Notes under the pieces: model-generated
What the model saw: the letters and a program-made list of their open reading frames with translations, nothing else
The model's database searches: none
What the model was told of the DNA's origin: nothing
Translations under genes and position numbers: made by a program
Shown: positions 34,239 to 34,380 of the stretch, one piece after another
Position numbering within the stretch: position 1 is the first letter of the stretch
How the letters are laid out: every line of letters begins with the position of its first letter
NCBI GenBank assembly: GCA_030040625.1
Contig: JASHTI010000044.1
Coordinates: 1-34,380, forward strand
Origin: Thermoplasmata archaeon
Lineage (GTDB): Archaea; Thermoplasmatota; Thermoplasmata; Lutacidiplasmatales; UBA184
Direction of reading: 5' to 3'
DNA: 34,380 nt

Positions 34239-34380
34239 TCCGGGCGCCCCGGGGGAGCGTCACGCACGGAACCCCCTGCAAAGGGGGCCCGCCCGCTCAC
34301 CGGACGGCCGAGGCGTGCCGGTGGACGGACTCGCGCCCCAGCGAGCGACGGGAACGGGGCTCCGAGGGTTCCGGCGGTTC

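Noticed and set aside
34272-34287. CCCCC-TGCAAA-GGGGG hairpin resembling a tRNA-Cys(GCA) anticodon arm
   Set aside because: No D-arm, TTC T-loop or acceptor stem could be found on either side, even allowing an intron; more likely a chance hairpin or terminator after the methyltransferase gene.
1-34380. Mobile elements, prophage or integrase genes
   Set aside because: No transposase, integrase, terminal inverted repeats or target duplications were seen.

Overview
The window is very GC-rich and reads as an archaeal chromosome, probably Thermoplasmatota-like. Support: archaeal-type 23S 5' sequence with no 16S upstream, ADP-forming acyl-CoA synthetase, a DUF835-like domain, TATA-like promoters, and an intron-containing tRNA.

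Layout:
- 5' part of a 23S rRNA gene (minus strand).
- A small repair-type cluster: Tag glycosylase, Cas4-like nuclease, nucleotidyltransferase.
- Two tandem A-type Fe-S carriers, the second heavily remodelled with Gly/Cys-rich segments.
- A class III cyclase/TolB-like/TPR protein and an MFS transporter.
- A tRNA pair (Asn-GUU and a CAU tRNA).
- A fermentation-type metabolic region: ADP-forming acyl-CoA synthetase, carbamate kinase, branched-chain aminotransferase, a complete group 3b-type [NiFe]-hydrogenase operon with maturation genes, and a three-gene 2-oxoacid:ferredoxin oxidoreductase operon.
- A histidine kinase and a REC-DUF835-wHTH regulator.

Most notable observations:
1. tRNA-Asn(GUU) appears to carry a 32-nt intron in the T-loop (59/60) with a near-canonical bulge-helix-bulge. 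Removing it restores a perfect T-arm and acceptor stem.
2. An IscA/HesB-fold protein has the canonical first Cys position replaced by a Gly/Cys-rich insertion and a CGCGSGGCGCG tail.
3. The hydrogenase operon contains a Cys-free HypA-like protein, a CRP-like domain without HTH, an EamA transporter and an uncharacterised protein.
4. At least seven genes have a TATA-like element about 26-29 nt upstream of the start codon, implying leaderless mRNAs.

All assignments come from reading motifs in translations. No searches were run.
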